Made by a program: the position numbers and the translations under genes. Below are positions 1 to 7,575 of a stretch of 64,000 bases of DNA, piece by piece. Every line of letters starts with the position of its first letter. Position 1 is the first letter of the stretch. This DNA comes from an uncultured Algibacter sp. (lineage in GTDB: Bacteria > Bacteroidota > Bacteroidia > Flavobacteriales > Flavobacteriaceae): the NCBI GenBank assembly GCA_947499935.1, contig CANMQH010000007.1, forward strand, positions 1 through 64,000, in the 5' to 3' direction. Under the pieces are notes generated by a model that did not search any database, had not been told where the DNA came from, and saw only the letters and a program-made list of their open reading frames with translations.

Positions 1-1
1 T

Positions 2-91
2 ACAGTAAATCAAATGCAAGAACAAACAATAAAATCAATTACTGGAAATCATCATTATTTAAATGCTTTCAATGCGATATTTAATAATTAA
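2..91 (+). CDS. C-terminal end of an unidentified protein (partial)
   Basis: An open frame enters from the left edge and ends at TAA 89-91, giving about 29 residues that finish in NAFNAIFNN. The composition looks like coding sequence, and a strong hairpin-plus-T-run terminator follows at 148-178 on the same strand, which supports a real plus-strand gene ending here. Nothing in the fragment identifies the product. An ORF too short to judge on its own is the alternative. Confidence 0.4.
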   Translation, partial: TVNQMQEQTIKSITGNHHYLNAFNAIFNN

Positions 92-147
92 ATTGGTATT
101 ATAGGTGTTTTCTTGTATTATTTTATAGGAATGATATTAAGTCGTGT

Positions 148-178
148 AGGTTCTCTATTGATAGAACCTGTTTTTTTG
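148..178 (+). terminator. Rho-independent terminator
   Basis: A perfect 7-bp stem (AGGTTCT / AGAACCT) with an 8-nt loop is followed by GTTTTTTTG. It lies about 60 nt after the stop of the partial plus-strand gene and before the convergent amidase gene. Confidence 0.75.
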
Positions 179-258
179 AGTATATTTTTATGTATAATCT
201 TATAAATAAGTTAATAAAAATGCGTAATGATTTAAGATTAGCATGTTTAGTAAACTTC

Positions 259-1932
259 TTAATTATAGTCTTTTGGTGCAATACGCATTTTAGAAGCTTT
301 CTCATATACGTATGCCCATTCTAATAATTGTTTTTCACATAAACGCGTTGAGATAAATGTTAATCCCATTGGTGTATTATCTTTTTTATAACCCATTGGT
401 ACTGTAAGTGCAGGATATTCTGCAACTGCAGCAAAACCTGCATGATAGTTATTAATTGATAAAAAGCCATCTAATTTTAAAGCTTGCATTGGTTTATCAA
501 AATATTGTTTCCCATTTGCTTTTAACTCTTTCTGTATTTTTGCTAAAAACTCTGTATCTCCTTTATCGTCTTTTATTCCTTTAAATAGGCTTTGTCCATA
601 AGGCATAGTTATTAAAGAGTCTTGCAAATTATAAGTCATAAAATCTTCAATACTTCGCATTTTAATAGCTTTATCTGCATAAGAATCCATGTAAGCTGGT
701 AAATCTTTTTTCATATCAAGATTTAATAATCTTAGAAAGTTTGGAAGTCCAACTTCTTCCTCATCAAATTCAACTATAACTGCGCCTTCCTTTTTTAAAA
801 CATCTAATGCTTTTATATATAATGTATCTTGTAACAGGCGTTTTGGAACGCCAAGACGTTTTCCTTTTACGCTAGATTTTTCTATGTTATTATAATAAAA
901 TCCAGAACCTATAAGTGCATCTATTGTTTTAGAGTCTGAAGTATCCGCTCCAAATATAGCATCTAGTAGTATCGCATTATCTATTACTGATTTTGTCATA
1001 GGTCCAGCAGTATCCAAAGTTGAAGATATTGGTACTATGCCACTTCTACTCACTAAACCAATAGTAGGTTTTAAACCAACTACAGAGTTACTACTTGCTG
1101 GCGATAAAATAGAACCAGATGTCTCACTACCAATTGCTGCCACTGCAAAATTTGCTGATACCGAAACACCACTTCCTGAGCTTGAACCGCCAGTGTCAAT
1201 GATTCGTCTTCCATAAGGGTTTAATGTTTGACCACCAACAGCACTATAACCACTTGGGCAATCGCCACAGAAAAAATATGCCCATTCGCTAAGATTAGCT
1301 TTTCCTAAAATTAAAGCGCCTTTAGATTTTAATTTTGTTACTAAAAACGCATCGTCTGTTTTATTATTTTTTAAAGCTACAGCACCAGCAGTTGTTACCA
1401 TATCTTTAGCGTTAATATTATCTTTTAATAAAATTGGCATTCCAAAAATTGGATGCATACCTTGCTCAAATTCTGTCTCATCAGCTTCTTTTGCTTGTTT
1501 AATAACGTTTGGATTAATTGATATGACTGAATTTAAAGACAGCTTGTTTTCTCTATCAAATTTTCTTATGCGGAACAGATAAAACTTTACGAGTTGCTGG
1601 TAACTTAATTTATTTTCTTCTATTAGCTTTTGAAGTGTAGGTATATCTGCTTCTAAAATTAACGATTTAAATTTGTTGTAATCAGCGTCTTTAAAATCTT
1701 CGAGTTCTGGATTTATAATTGACCAGATTTCAGATTTTGTAATAACTTTTGAATCTAACACTTTAAACTCTCTAAAATCTTTAGTCGAAATTGCACTTAA
1801 ATCGTCATCTGTTTTAGGATTACTAATTACAGTTTCTGACTCACTAATTGGCTCTCTAGCTTCATCAGATTTTGATTTCTCTTTACAAGAAAAAATTAAT
1901 AAAAATAAAATAAGTGATAAATATCTGGTCAT
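259..1932 (-). CDS. Amidase-signature family lipoprotein
   Basis: This 557-residue enzyme belongs to the amidase signature (AS) family of Ser-cisSer-Lys hydrolases. The N-terminus is a lipoprotein signal (hydrophobic run, then LLIFSCKEK), so the mature protein is probably anchored by Cys16 in an envelope membrane. The triad can be placed by motif: Lys170 in ILLKDN, the cis-Ser in GGSSSGSG (about 250) and the nucleophile Ser274 in SETSGSI. The length is normal for AS enzymes such as peptide amidases and Asp-tRNA amidotransferase-like proteins. The lipobox and lack of gatB/gatC neighbours argue against GatA. Substrate is unknown. The gene is monocistronic and convergent with whatever lies to its left. 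Confidence 0.9.
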   Translation of the reverse strand: MTRYLSLILFLLIFSCKEKSKSDEAREPISESETVISNPKTDDDLSAISTKDFREFKVLDSKVITKSEIWSIINPELEDFKDADYNKFKSLILEADIPTLQKLIEENKLSYQQLVKFYLFRIRKFDRENKLSLNSVISINPNVIKQAKEADETEFEQGMHPIFGMPILLKDNINAKDMVTTAGAVALKNNKTDDAFLVTKLKSKGALILGKANLSEWAYFFCGDCPSGYSAVGGQTLNPYGRRIIDTGGSSSGSGVSVSANFAVAAIGSETSGSILSPASSNSVVGLKPTIGLVSRSGIVPISSTLDTAGPMTKSVIDNAILLDAIFGADTSDSKTIDALIGSGFYYNNIEKSSVKGKRLGVPKRLLQDTLYIKALDVLKKEGAVIVEFDEEEVGLPNFLRLLNLDMKKDLPAYMDSYADKAIKMRSIEDFMTYNLQDSLITMPYGQSLFKGIKDDKGDTEFLAKIQKELKANGKQYFDKPMQALKLDGFLSINNYHAGFAAVAEYPALTVPMGYKKDNTPMGLTFISTRLCEKQLLEWAYVYEKASKMRIAPKDYN

Positions 1933-1988
1933 GTTTTGTATTTTTTATAAAAATACAAAAGCTTAGCTAAAAAATAGATTATCAAAAC

Positions 1989-2025
1989 GGCTTCACAGAT
2001 TTATAAACATCTATGAAGCCTTTTT
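1989..2025 (+). terminator. Hairpin with T-run (possible terminator)
   Basis: GGCTTCA at 1989-1995 pairs with TGAAGCC at 2014-2020, with extra pairing inside, and is followed by TTTTT. It lies in the 198-nt gap between the divergent amidase gene and the IS982 remnant. No plus-strand gene precedes it, so it may be a leftover of the insertion or may shield the region from antisense transcription. Confidence 0.45.
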
Positions 2026-2130
2026 GCTATAAAATATAATTTTAACCCGTTGTGCTTATGATTTAAAGAATAAAAAGTTGAGCATTCTGCTATATAGCAG
2101 TAAATTGTAGTTACCACACAACAATTTAGC

Positions 2131-2470
2131 ATGCACAACTTTTTATCAAATTTCGACAAAATATATCAGGTTTTAAAGCTTATTTCAACCGAAAACTTGC
2201 TTTGTTATCAGAGACGCAAACCCAAACTTTCAGATTTAGCTTTAGTAGGTATTAATTTAACTGCAGAATACTTAGGTTTTGATAGTGAATGTGACTTATT
2301 TAGAAAACTGCCCCCAGAATTATCCAGTAAAATATAATGTAGTGTTTATAATCGAAGAAAGAGAGGTTTGTTTCTTTATATAGAAAATATTAGGATTAAA
2401 CTTTCCAATACTTTTAATGAATTTGAAGATTGTTTTATTGTGGATAGCACTCTTTATACGAAACGACGAT
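2131..2470 (+). pseudogene. IS982-type transposase remnant, interrupted by stops
   Basis: The frame opens with MHNFLSNFDKIYQVLK, and its PKLSDLALVGINLTAEYLG segment matches the N-terminal pattern of IS982-family transposases (RPKLSDxEIIxLxLxAEF). After 68 codons a TAA at 2335-2337 interrupts it. The same frame then continues with CSVYNRRKRGLF and FNEFEDCFIVDST, which matches the family's SVYNRRRRKL and FIVDS motifs, before a second stop (TAG) near 2470. The rest of the transposase is absent. This is a decayed fragment whose first stop is probably a point mutation. No terminal inverted repeats were identified. Confidence 0.8.
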
Positions 2471-2587
2471 AGGAGAGTAGTAAAATGTGTGTGTAGAGGT
2501 AAACTCAAAGAAGGAGAGGCTTTTACTAAAAAAGCCGAAGAGGAATAGATTCAAGACCATTAGTTCTCAATGGTAATATAGGTTTAA

Positions 2588-2636
2588 TAAAAAAGAAGTC
2601 GATCTAAAAATATTTTTAGATCGACTTCTTTTTTTC
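2588..2636. terminator. Bidirectional terminator, perfect 34-bp palindrome
   Basis: Positions 2595-2611 are exactly complementary to 2612-2628, a 17-bp stem. The palindrome is flanked by A-rich sequence on the left and T7 on the right, so it can terminate transcription in both directions. It sits about 30 nt beyond the stop of the minus-strand LPMO gene and is probably its terminator. Confidence 0.8.
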
Positions 2637-2667
2637 AAAAACAGTTTAAATAAACTTCAATAGCGTT

Positions 2668-4266
2668 TTATTCAACTACCAAATTAAGTGTTTTATTGGC
2701 ACCTGATCGATTTGATATTCTTATGATATACAATCCTGTTTCAAATCTAGAAACATCTAAATCTATCTTTGTACTGCTTTCTTTTACAGATAAAGACTTA
2801 ACTATTTTTCCTGAAAGATCTAAGACAATAATGTCATTGTCTTTTAAATCCGCATCACTTTGTATTGAAACATTTGTTTTAGCTGGGTTAGGGTACATAT
2901 TAAAAGTTAGCCCCTTAAAATCTTTGTTCGATAGCGTATCAGAATCTCTAGCGCAAGCAGGAATGGATGTAGAATTACTAAAATAAATAGTATAACCATC
3001 TCCAACCAATGCAAAATCTTCCCCATAAATAGTAGCATCATATGCGCCATCAAGACCTGGAAGACCAGTGCCTGCTAACGTGATTTTAGGACTAGGTGCA
3101 TTAAAGTTTTGCGTAGCCTCTTTAAAATCTGCATAATGCGGTGCCTCACTCAAATTAAAAGCAAATTGATATAAACCATTATCATTTAAACTCCAATTTA
3201 CGGTAAACCCAGTCACACTTTCTAAATTTGGACCGCCAGTTCCCAGTACATATATATTAGAGTATGTTTTGTTAACAGAGGGTAAGGCCGTTTCTGTTGG
3301 TGTATTAAAAGTGCAAATAGGTTCTACACAATCTTCAATTTCGATTAAATCTATATTTTGCTCAACCGAATTGCTAAATTCGCCATCATTAACCGTTAGT
3401 GTTACCGTTGCGTTATCAACATTAGAATAACTATGTGAAACTTTAACACCTTGAGCCGTTGTGCCATCTCCAAAATTCCAAGTATACGTTAATAAATCGC
3501 CATTAGGATCATAAGAGTCTGTAGCATCAAAATCAACATCCAAACCACCACACTCCCCATTATCGCTTGTAAAAGAACCTACGGGAGCTTCATTTGGTTG
3601 TGGTTCGGTTCCAAAGTCTATATCACTTGTTGAGTAAAAAGCCTCAGGAGTAAGAGAGCGTTGCCAGATACTGTAAAGCACATGCTTACCAGTTCTTTGT
3701 GGCAGTACAACATCTATAAGGTCTTCATCCGCAGCTGGTCTAGGCCCAGTACGAACAAGAAGTTCTAAACTATCCCAAGTAAGGGGTTGGTTTGGTGTCC
3801 AACTTGCTTTGGTTATATAAACCTCATAATATAAGGTTTGATGAGGAGCCGTGATAGTCCATGTTAAAGTAAAAGGCCCTGGTGTTACAGGTGTAGCTAC
3901 CCAATCGTTTCTTACTTGATCCAATCCACCAAATTTTTCTGGGCGTCCGGCACTAGCTAAATTACCATCCATAATAATGGATCTGTGCATGCCATTGGCA
4001 TCCATCCGTGCAACCTCGTTCCAGTCGTAAAAAGCTTGTGTGCCCCAACCCAAAACCGCAGCCTGGCAGGCAGGAGAATCAGGACTTTCAGGATCTTCAT
4101 TAAAACAAGTCCAAACACGACTAGCAGGACTTGTTACTGTGCCGTGCGAAAACGTGTGAAAAGGTGTTAACGATAATGTTGTGCAGAATAAAATCTGGAG
4201 AAACCATTTTTGAAAATAGTGATTTTTTTTATTAAAAATTTTTGGTTTTAAGGTTGTTTTTTTCAT
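2668..4266 (-). CDS. Secreted AA10 lytic polysaccharide monooxygenase with PKD and T9SS sorting domain
   Basis: A signal peptide ends at FSH, so the mature protein begins with His41-Gly, as needed for the copper histidine brace. The second brace histidine is probably His142 in TAPHQTLYYEVY, and an axial Phe is seen near FYSTSDIDF (about 218). This catalytic domain (41-220) is the AA10/chitin-binding type, which oxidatively cleaves chitin or cellulose. A PKD domain follows (about 227-310, with DPNGDLLTYTWNFGDG), then a roughly 130-residue beta-rich region. The last 80 residues are a type A Por-sorting domain (FNMYPNPAKTNVSIQS to the end), which directs export through the type IX system. The gene stands alone. 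The regiospecificity and substrate cannot be told from the sequence. Confidence 0.92.
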   Translation of the reverse strand: MKKTTLKPKIFNKKNHYFQKWFLQILFCTTLSLTPFHTFSHGTVTSPASRVWTCFNEDPESPDSPACQAAVLGWGTQAFYDWNEVARMDANGMHRSIIMDGNLASAGRPEKFGGLDQVRNDWVATPVTPGPFTLTWTITAPHQTLYYEVYITKASWTPNQPLTWDSLELLVRTGPRPAADEDLIDVVLPQRTGKHVLYSIWQRSLTPEAFYSTSDIDFGTEPQPNEAPVGSFTSDNGECGGLDVDFDATDSYDPNGDLLTYTWNFGDGTTAQGVKVSHSYSNVDNATVTLTVNDGEFSNSVEQNIDLIEIEDCVEPICTFNTPTETALPSVNKTYSNIYVLGTGGPNLESVTGFTVNWSLNDNGLYQFAFNLSEAPHYADFKEATQNFNAPSPKITLAGTGLPGLDGAYDATIYGEDFALVGDGYTIYFSNSTSIPACARDSDTLSNKDFKGLTFNMYPNPAKTNVSIQSDADLKDNDIIVLDLSGKIVKSLSVKESSTKIDLDVSRFETGLYIIRISNRSGANKTLNLVVE

Positions 4267-4570
4267 GTTAAATTTAGTTTTAGGAGTTGTGTGGTTAATA
4301 GTCCTTAGTTTATCTAAATAGTTTATTTACGTTTATTTTATGATTAAGGATTTTTACTTTGTAAATTATTAGTAATCAATGGATAATATCTGTTAGTTTT
4401 ATTTATAAATTTTAGATTAATAAAGTAAAAACCAAGTAAATTTATTACTATTGAAATTGTTGAATTCGTGCAGATATTAACCATGTTCTGTTCCCATACC
4501 TCCTATGTGTGTAAAATAAATTACCAGAGCAATTTGATTTTATAAAACAATCGAGCGTTTGGCAGTGGCT

Positions 4571-4748
4571 ATTTTACATAACGGCAAATTATAGCTACAT
4601 ATCTAAATTATTCTAACGAAGCCACAAATTGGCTTTTACATAATGTCTAACGATATAAAACACTAGCGTGTTATTATATCTGCAATTATGTAAAATGCAA
4701 GCATCCGCTAATTTGCTATATGAATGTACAATGTTCTGCGTTATGTAA
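4571..4748 (+). repeat. attC-like boundary sequence A
   Basis: The left arm reads TTTTACATAACGGCAAATTA and the right arm ends GCGTTATGTAA. ACATAAC and GTTATGT are exact reverse complements, and GCAAATTATAGC near the left pairs with GCTAATTTGC near the right. Inside lies another perfect 11-bp inverted pair (4634-4644 with 4685-4695) and a GATATA/TATATC stem. The arrangement resembles an integron attC site, although ACATAAC departs by one base from the RYYYAAC core. The 300 nt before it (4267-4570) show no gene. Confidence 0.5.
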
Positions 4749-4960
4749 CTTTGCTTGGGAGAAAAAGCGATTATAAATAACTACTTTTCTTTTTAGAATT
4801 TTTTCCTTTCCAAAAGTTTCTTTAAAATGTAATGGAATACGCTTTGCCCGAAGCGACGATAGGAGTGAAGTATGAATGTGTATGCAATGGGATTGTTAAA
4901 ATTAAGTTTGTCTAGTTGGAATATAATTTAATATTAACTATATTACACCAATAGTATGAT
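4725..4960 (+). repeat. Dispersed intergenic repeat, copy 1
   Basis: This stretch is repeated at 5609-5858. Shared blocks include GTTCTGCGTTATGTAACTTT, TTTCTTTAAAA with TGTAATGGAATAC, GCCCGAAGCGACGATAGGAG, GAATGTGTATG and CTATATT-ACACCAATA. The copy lies directly upstream of the ParD gene, so it may carry that gene's promoter. A short related piece (ACGACGATAGGAG) occurs near 2463 in the IS982 remnant. It has no convincing coding potential of its own. Confidence 0.75.
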
Positions 4961-4973
4961 GATTTAAACAAAA

Positions 4974-5237
4974 ATGAATATGGCAACAGTTCGCAAAACG
5001 GTAACTTTTACCGAACAACAAGATAAATGGATAAAAGCTCAAATTGAAGCTGGAGAATATACTAATGATAGTGAATATTTACGAAACCTTGTACGTCAAG
5101 ACCAAGTAAATAACACAAAATATCGTTCTCTTAAAACCAAAATTATAGAAGGACTTGAAAGCGGTGTTAGCACTAAATCATTACCTGAAATTATGAAAGA
5201 AGTTGAAGCACGTATGCGAGAAGATGGGCGTTTATAA
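4974..5237 (+). CDS. parD: ParD-like ribbon-helix-helix antitoxin
   Basis: This 87-residue protein begins MNMATVRKTVTFTEQQDKWI, the ribbon strand of a CopG/ParD-type DNA-binding fold, followed by the helices around YTNDSEYLRNLVRQDQ. The charged C-terminal tail is the usual toxin-binding region. It should neutralise the toxin encoded immediately downstream and autorepress the operon through the repeat-derived upstream region. The gene overlaps parE by 14 nt. Start at 4974 or the in-frame ATG 4980 are equally plausible. It lies between two attC-like boundaries, a common setting for such modules. Confidence 0.9.
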   Translation: MNMATVRKTVTFTEQQDKWIKAQIEAGEYTNDSEYLRNLVRQDQVNNTKYRSLKTKIIEGLESGVSTKSLPEIMKEVEARMREDGRL

Positions 5238-5523
5238 ACTTTCTAAAAAAGCAGAAACCGATTTGGCTAAAATGTATGAATTCGGTGTATCCAAATTCGG
5301 CTTACTTCAAGCTCAAAAATACTTTTTAGAAATGCACGATGTTTTTCAAGTACTTGATGAAAATGAAAATTTAGGTAGAGATGCTTCTGAATATATTGAA
5401 GACTTAAAACGATTTGCTTTTAAAGCCCATACATTATTTTATTTACAAACAACAGGCGGGATTTTTATTCTTAGGGTTCTAAGTCAACGTATGGACTATC
5501 AGCGTAACCTGAATATAGTCTAG
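5224..5523 (+). CDS. parE: ParE/RelE-superfamily toxin
   Basis: I choose ATG 5224, inside the end of parD, because it gives MGVYKLSKKAETDLAKMYEF, the canonical N-terminus of ParE toxins (about 99 residues). The open frame extends upstream, but those residues are only parD read out of frame. The core shows FGLLQAQKYFLEMHDVFQVL, a hydrophobic strand in RFAFKAHTLFYLQ and the C-terminal RVLSQRMDYQRNL typical of the family. ParE proteins poison DNA gyrase, whereas RelE relatives cut mRNA. The sequence favours ParE. It is paired with the overlapping ParD gene. Confidence 0.9.
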   Translation: MGVYKLSKKAETDLAKMYEFGVSKFGLLQAQKYFLEMHDVFQVLDENENLGRDASEYIEDLKRFAFKAHTLFYLQTTGGIFILRVLSQRMDYQRNLNIV

Positions 5524-5555
5524 GAATTTGCTAGAATTAGGTATAACTTATCGCT

Positions 5556-5635
5556 ATTTTATATAACGATGCGATGGATAATCACTATTATTAACTAAAT
5601 AATACATTTGTACTATAATGTTCTGCGTTATGTAA
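5556..5635 (+). repeat. attC-like boundary sequence B
   Basis: An 80-nt element just after the toxin gene begins ATTTTATATAACGATGCG and ends TTCTGCGTTATGTAA. It has the same orientation as element A and shares its right end exactly. Its size is in the normal attC range, and it separates the toxin-antitoxin module from the defence operon. No integron integrase gene is present in the window. Confidence 0.45.
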
Positions 5636-5858
5636 CTTTGCTTTGGTAAAAGCGAAGTTTGAATTACTATTTTTCTTTTATTTTTTTTCTTCTCAAATGT
5701 TTCTTTAAAAAATGTAATGGAATACTCTTTGCCCGAAGCGACGATAGGAGCGAAGTGGGAATGTGTATGAAATGGGATTACAATAACAAATTTTCTTTTC
5801 ATTACGGAAACCCGTAAAGAAACTATTTCTTCTCAAACTATATTTACACCAATAATTT
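5609..5858 (+). repeat. Dispersed intergenic repeat, copy 2
   Basis: This is the second copy of the repeat at 4725-4960, in the same orientation, now upstream of the defence operon. The best conserved part is the roughly 60 bp around 5718-5780 (TGTAATGGAATAC, then GCCCGAAGCGACGATAGGAG). The two copies together flank the toxin-antitoxin genes as direct repeats, which would allow their loss or movement by homologous recombination. Confidence 0.75.
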
Positions 5859-5898
5859 AATAAATGTTAATAACGAGTTTATAACTAATGGTTTACAA

Positions 5899-5937
5899 TT
5901 GTTTCCTGAGTGTATGCAAAGTGTATATTTGTGTATG
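5899..5937 (+). promoter_or_regulatory. Predicted promoter and triplicated GTGTAT operator of the defence operon
   Basis: TATATTTG at 5924-5931 fits the Bacteroidota -7 element TAnnTTTG, with a TTG at 5899-5901 at a suitable distance for the -33 element. GTGTAT occurs three times, at 5910-5915, 5921-5926 and 5931-5936, spaced 11 and 10 bp, which is one helical turn. The third copy covers the likely start codon of the S24 regulator. This is what an autorepressed LexA-like gene might show, and it would make the message nearly leaderless. Both readings are inference from the motif. Confidence 0.45.
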
Positions 5938-6558
5938 TTTTATAATTTATCCGATAAAGAATTAGAAGCGTTAAAGATTATTAGAAACTCCCTTGTTCAT
6001 CAAGGAAGAATACCAAGTGTACGCGAATTAATGATTGGATTGGGTTATAAATCTCCTCGGTCATCAGCCGTTTTATTGAAAAATCTTGAAGAAAAGGAAA
6101 TTTTAAGAAAAAAACCTGATGGCAGTTATCAGATTGTTGATTTTGAAATACCAGAAGATTTTGGTTCAAGAGCACAAACTGTAAAAATACCTTTATTAGG
6201 AAGTGTAGCTTGTGGAATGCCCATTTTTGCAGATGAAAATATTGAAGCAGAAGTTTCTATTTCTATAGAAATGATAAAAAACGGATATAAATATTTTCTA
6301 TTAAGAGCAGAAGGAGATTCAATGAATGAAGCAGGTATTAATAATGGAGATTTACTATTAATAAGACAGCAGCAAGATGCCGAAAATGGAGATAGAATTC
6401 TAGCTCTCATTGATGAAGAAGCAACAGTTAAAGAGTATAATAAAAGTAATGGAATGGTTATTTTAAAACCAAAATCAAGTAATAAAATACATCAACCAAT
6501 AATATTGAACGACAATTTTAGAATTCAAGGTATTATTGAGAATGTTATAAAATTATAA
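5935..6558 (+). CDS. LexA-like S24 autoprotease repressor
   Basis: Starting at ATG 5935 gives 207 residues beginning MFYNLSDKELEALKIIRNS, matching the first helix of LexA winged-helix domains. The recognition region is RIPSVRELMIGLGYKSPRSS. The C-terminal half is a peptidase S24 domain: a cleavage site in GSVACGMPIFADE (Cys-Gly as in UmuD, rather than Ala-Gly), the catalytic Ser in GDSMNE and the Lys in TVKEY. An upstream TTG or ATG would add a few residues of non-LexA sequence. It lies 9 nt before the CD-NTase gene, so it probably represses the operon and is inactivated by RecA-stimulated self-cleavage after DNA damage. It could also be the cell's ordinary LexA, but the position argues otherwise. 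Confidence 0.88.
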   Translation: MFYNLSDKELEALKIIRNSLVHQGRIPSVRELMIGLGYKSPRSSAVLLKNLEEKEILRKKPDGSYQIVDFEIPEDFGSRAQTVKIPLLGSVACGMPIFADENIEAEVSISIEMIKNGYKYFLLRAEGDSMNEAGINNGDLLLIRQQQDAENGDRILALIDEEATVKEYNKSNGMVILKPKSSNKIHQPIILNDNFRIQGIIENVIKL

Positions 6559-6567
6559 ATAATTAAT

Positions 6568-7575
6568 ATGGCTACAAATAAAAACGAACATCTTCAAAAA
6601 GTACTAGATACTCACGATATAAATAAAGTAGAAAACCTTGATAAGTTTATAGCAAAGAAAAATGCTGTAAAAAAAGCGTTAAATGAAAAATTTTCTGATG
6701 AAAAGGCTTCTAATGCTATAGATTCTGGTTCGTACGCGAAGTACACAGCTATAAACACAAAGTTTGATATAGATTGCTGTATACCTTTTAGAAAGAAAGT
6801 AAAAGATGAAGATAAAGGATTTAGTAGTCTTAAAGATATGTTTGATGAAGTATATAAGTATTTGAAAAATGAATATACTAAAGATGATGATGATATTACA
6901 AAAGGTGATGTTCGAAAGCAGAAAGTATCAATTGGAATGAAATTTAATATTGATGGAGAAGACTTTGATATGGATGTTGTGCCAGGAAGAGAAAGACCAA
7001 ACAATAATGATTATAACAGTAATAATACAGATTTGAGTCTATATATAAATCCATCTAATCGTTCAAAAAAAGAGGAAGATGATAATAAAACTCGAATAAA
7101 AACAAATATTAAAAAGCACGTTGAACTATTAGGAGGCACTGAAAGAACTCACGAACGTAAAATAACTAAATTACTTAAAGTCTGGAAAACAGAAAGAAAA
7201 AATCAAAATGGCGGTAAATTAATAAAGTCATTTATGATGGAATTATATACCAAAGAAGCTTTTGATGAAGCAGATGAAATACCGTCTGGACTTTGGAAAA
7301 AAGTGAAGATGGTAATGAATCATATAATTGATAATATAACTGAAAATGATTTAGTAGACCCTGCAAATTCAAGCAATATAGTTTCAGATTCAATGAGTGA
7401 TACTGCAAAATCTGATACAAAAAGGGATATGAAAAAGACTATCAAGGAAGTTGATGAAGATTCTGATAAAATTAAAGAGTATTTCCCTATAAATGAAGAT
7501 TATAATGATGAAGATGATGATTCAAATTCAAAAGCTTCTACAGCATCAGTTTTAAGCACAAGTAAGTTTGGATAA
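6568..7575 (+). CDS. CBASS CD-NTase (cyclic oligonucleotide synthase)
   Basis: This 335-residue nucleotidyltransferase shows the CD-NTase signature G54-S55-Y...K with FDIDCC, giving catalytic acids Asp67 and Asp69, and a third acid in FDMDVVPG (Asp136). The helical second domain follows. CD-NTases sense phage infection and make a cyclic di- or trinucleotide that activates a downstream effector. The C-terminus is a long acidic, Ser/Thr-rich tail ending KFG. A flexible tail with terminal Gly is what Cap2-type E1/E2 enzymes conjugate to cellular targets. The gene overlaps the next one by 8 nt, so translation is coupled. The clade and the product nucleotide cannot be assigned by eye. Confidence 0.9.
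   Translation: MATNKNEHLQKVLDTHDINKVENLDKFIAKKNAVKKALNEKFSDEKASNAIDSGSYAKYTAINTKFDIDCCIPFRKKVKDEDKGFSSLKDMFDEVYKYLKNEYTKDDDDITKGDVRKQKVSIGMKFNIDGEDFDMDVVPGRERPNNNDYNSNNTDLSLYINPSNRSKKEEDDNKTRIKTNIKKHVELLGGTERTHERKITKLLKVWKTERKNQNGGKLIKSFMMELYTKEAFDEADEIPSGLWKKVKMVMNHIIDNITENDLVDPANSSNIVSDSMSDTAKSDTKRDMKKTIKEVDEDSDKIKEYFPINEDYNDEDDDSNSKASTASVLSTSKFG

Noticed and set aside
259-1932. GatA subunit of Asp/Glu-tRNA amidotransferase
   Set aside because: A lipoprotein signal and the absence of gatB/gatC make a cytoplasmic tRNA amidotransferase role unlikely.
2320-2508. Minus-strand ORF opposite the IS982 remnant
   Set aside because: It is antisense to recognisable transposase motifs, has no family and has no promoter.
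5554-5802. 82-codon minus-strand ORF
   Set aside because: It lies wholly inside the dispersed repeat and attC-like boundary B, and its composition follows the repeat. It is not treated as a gene.
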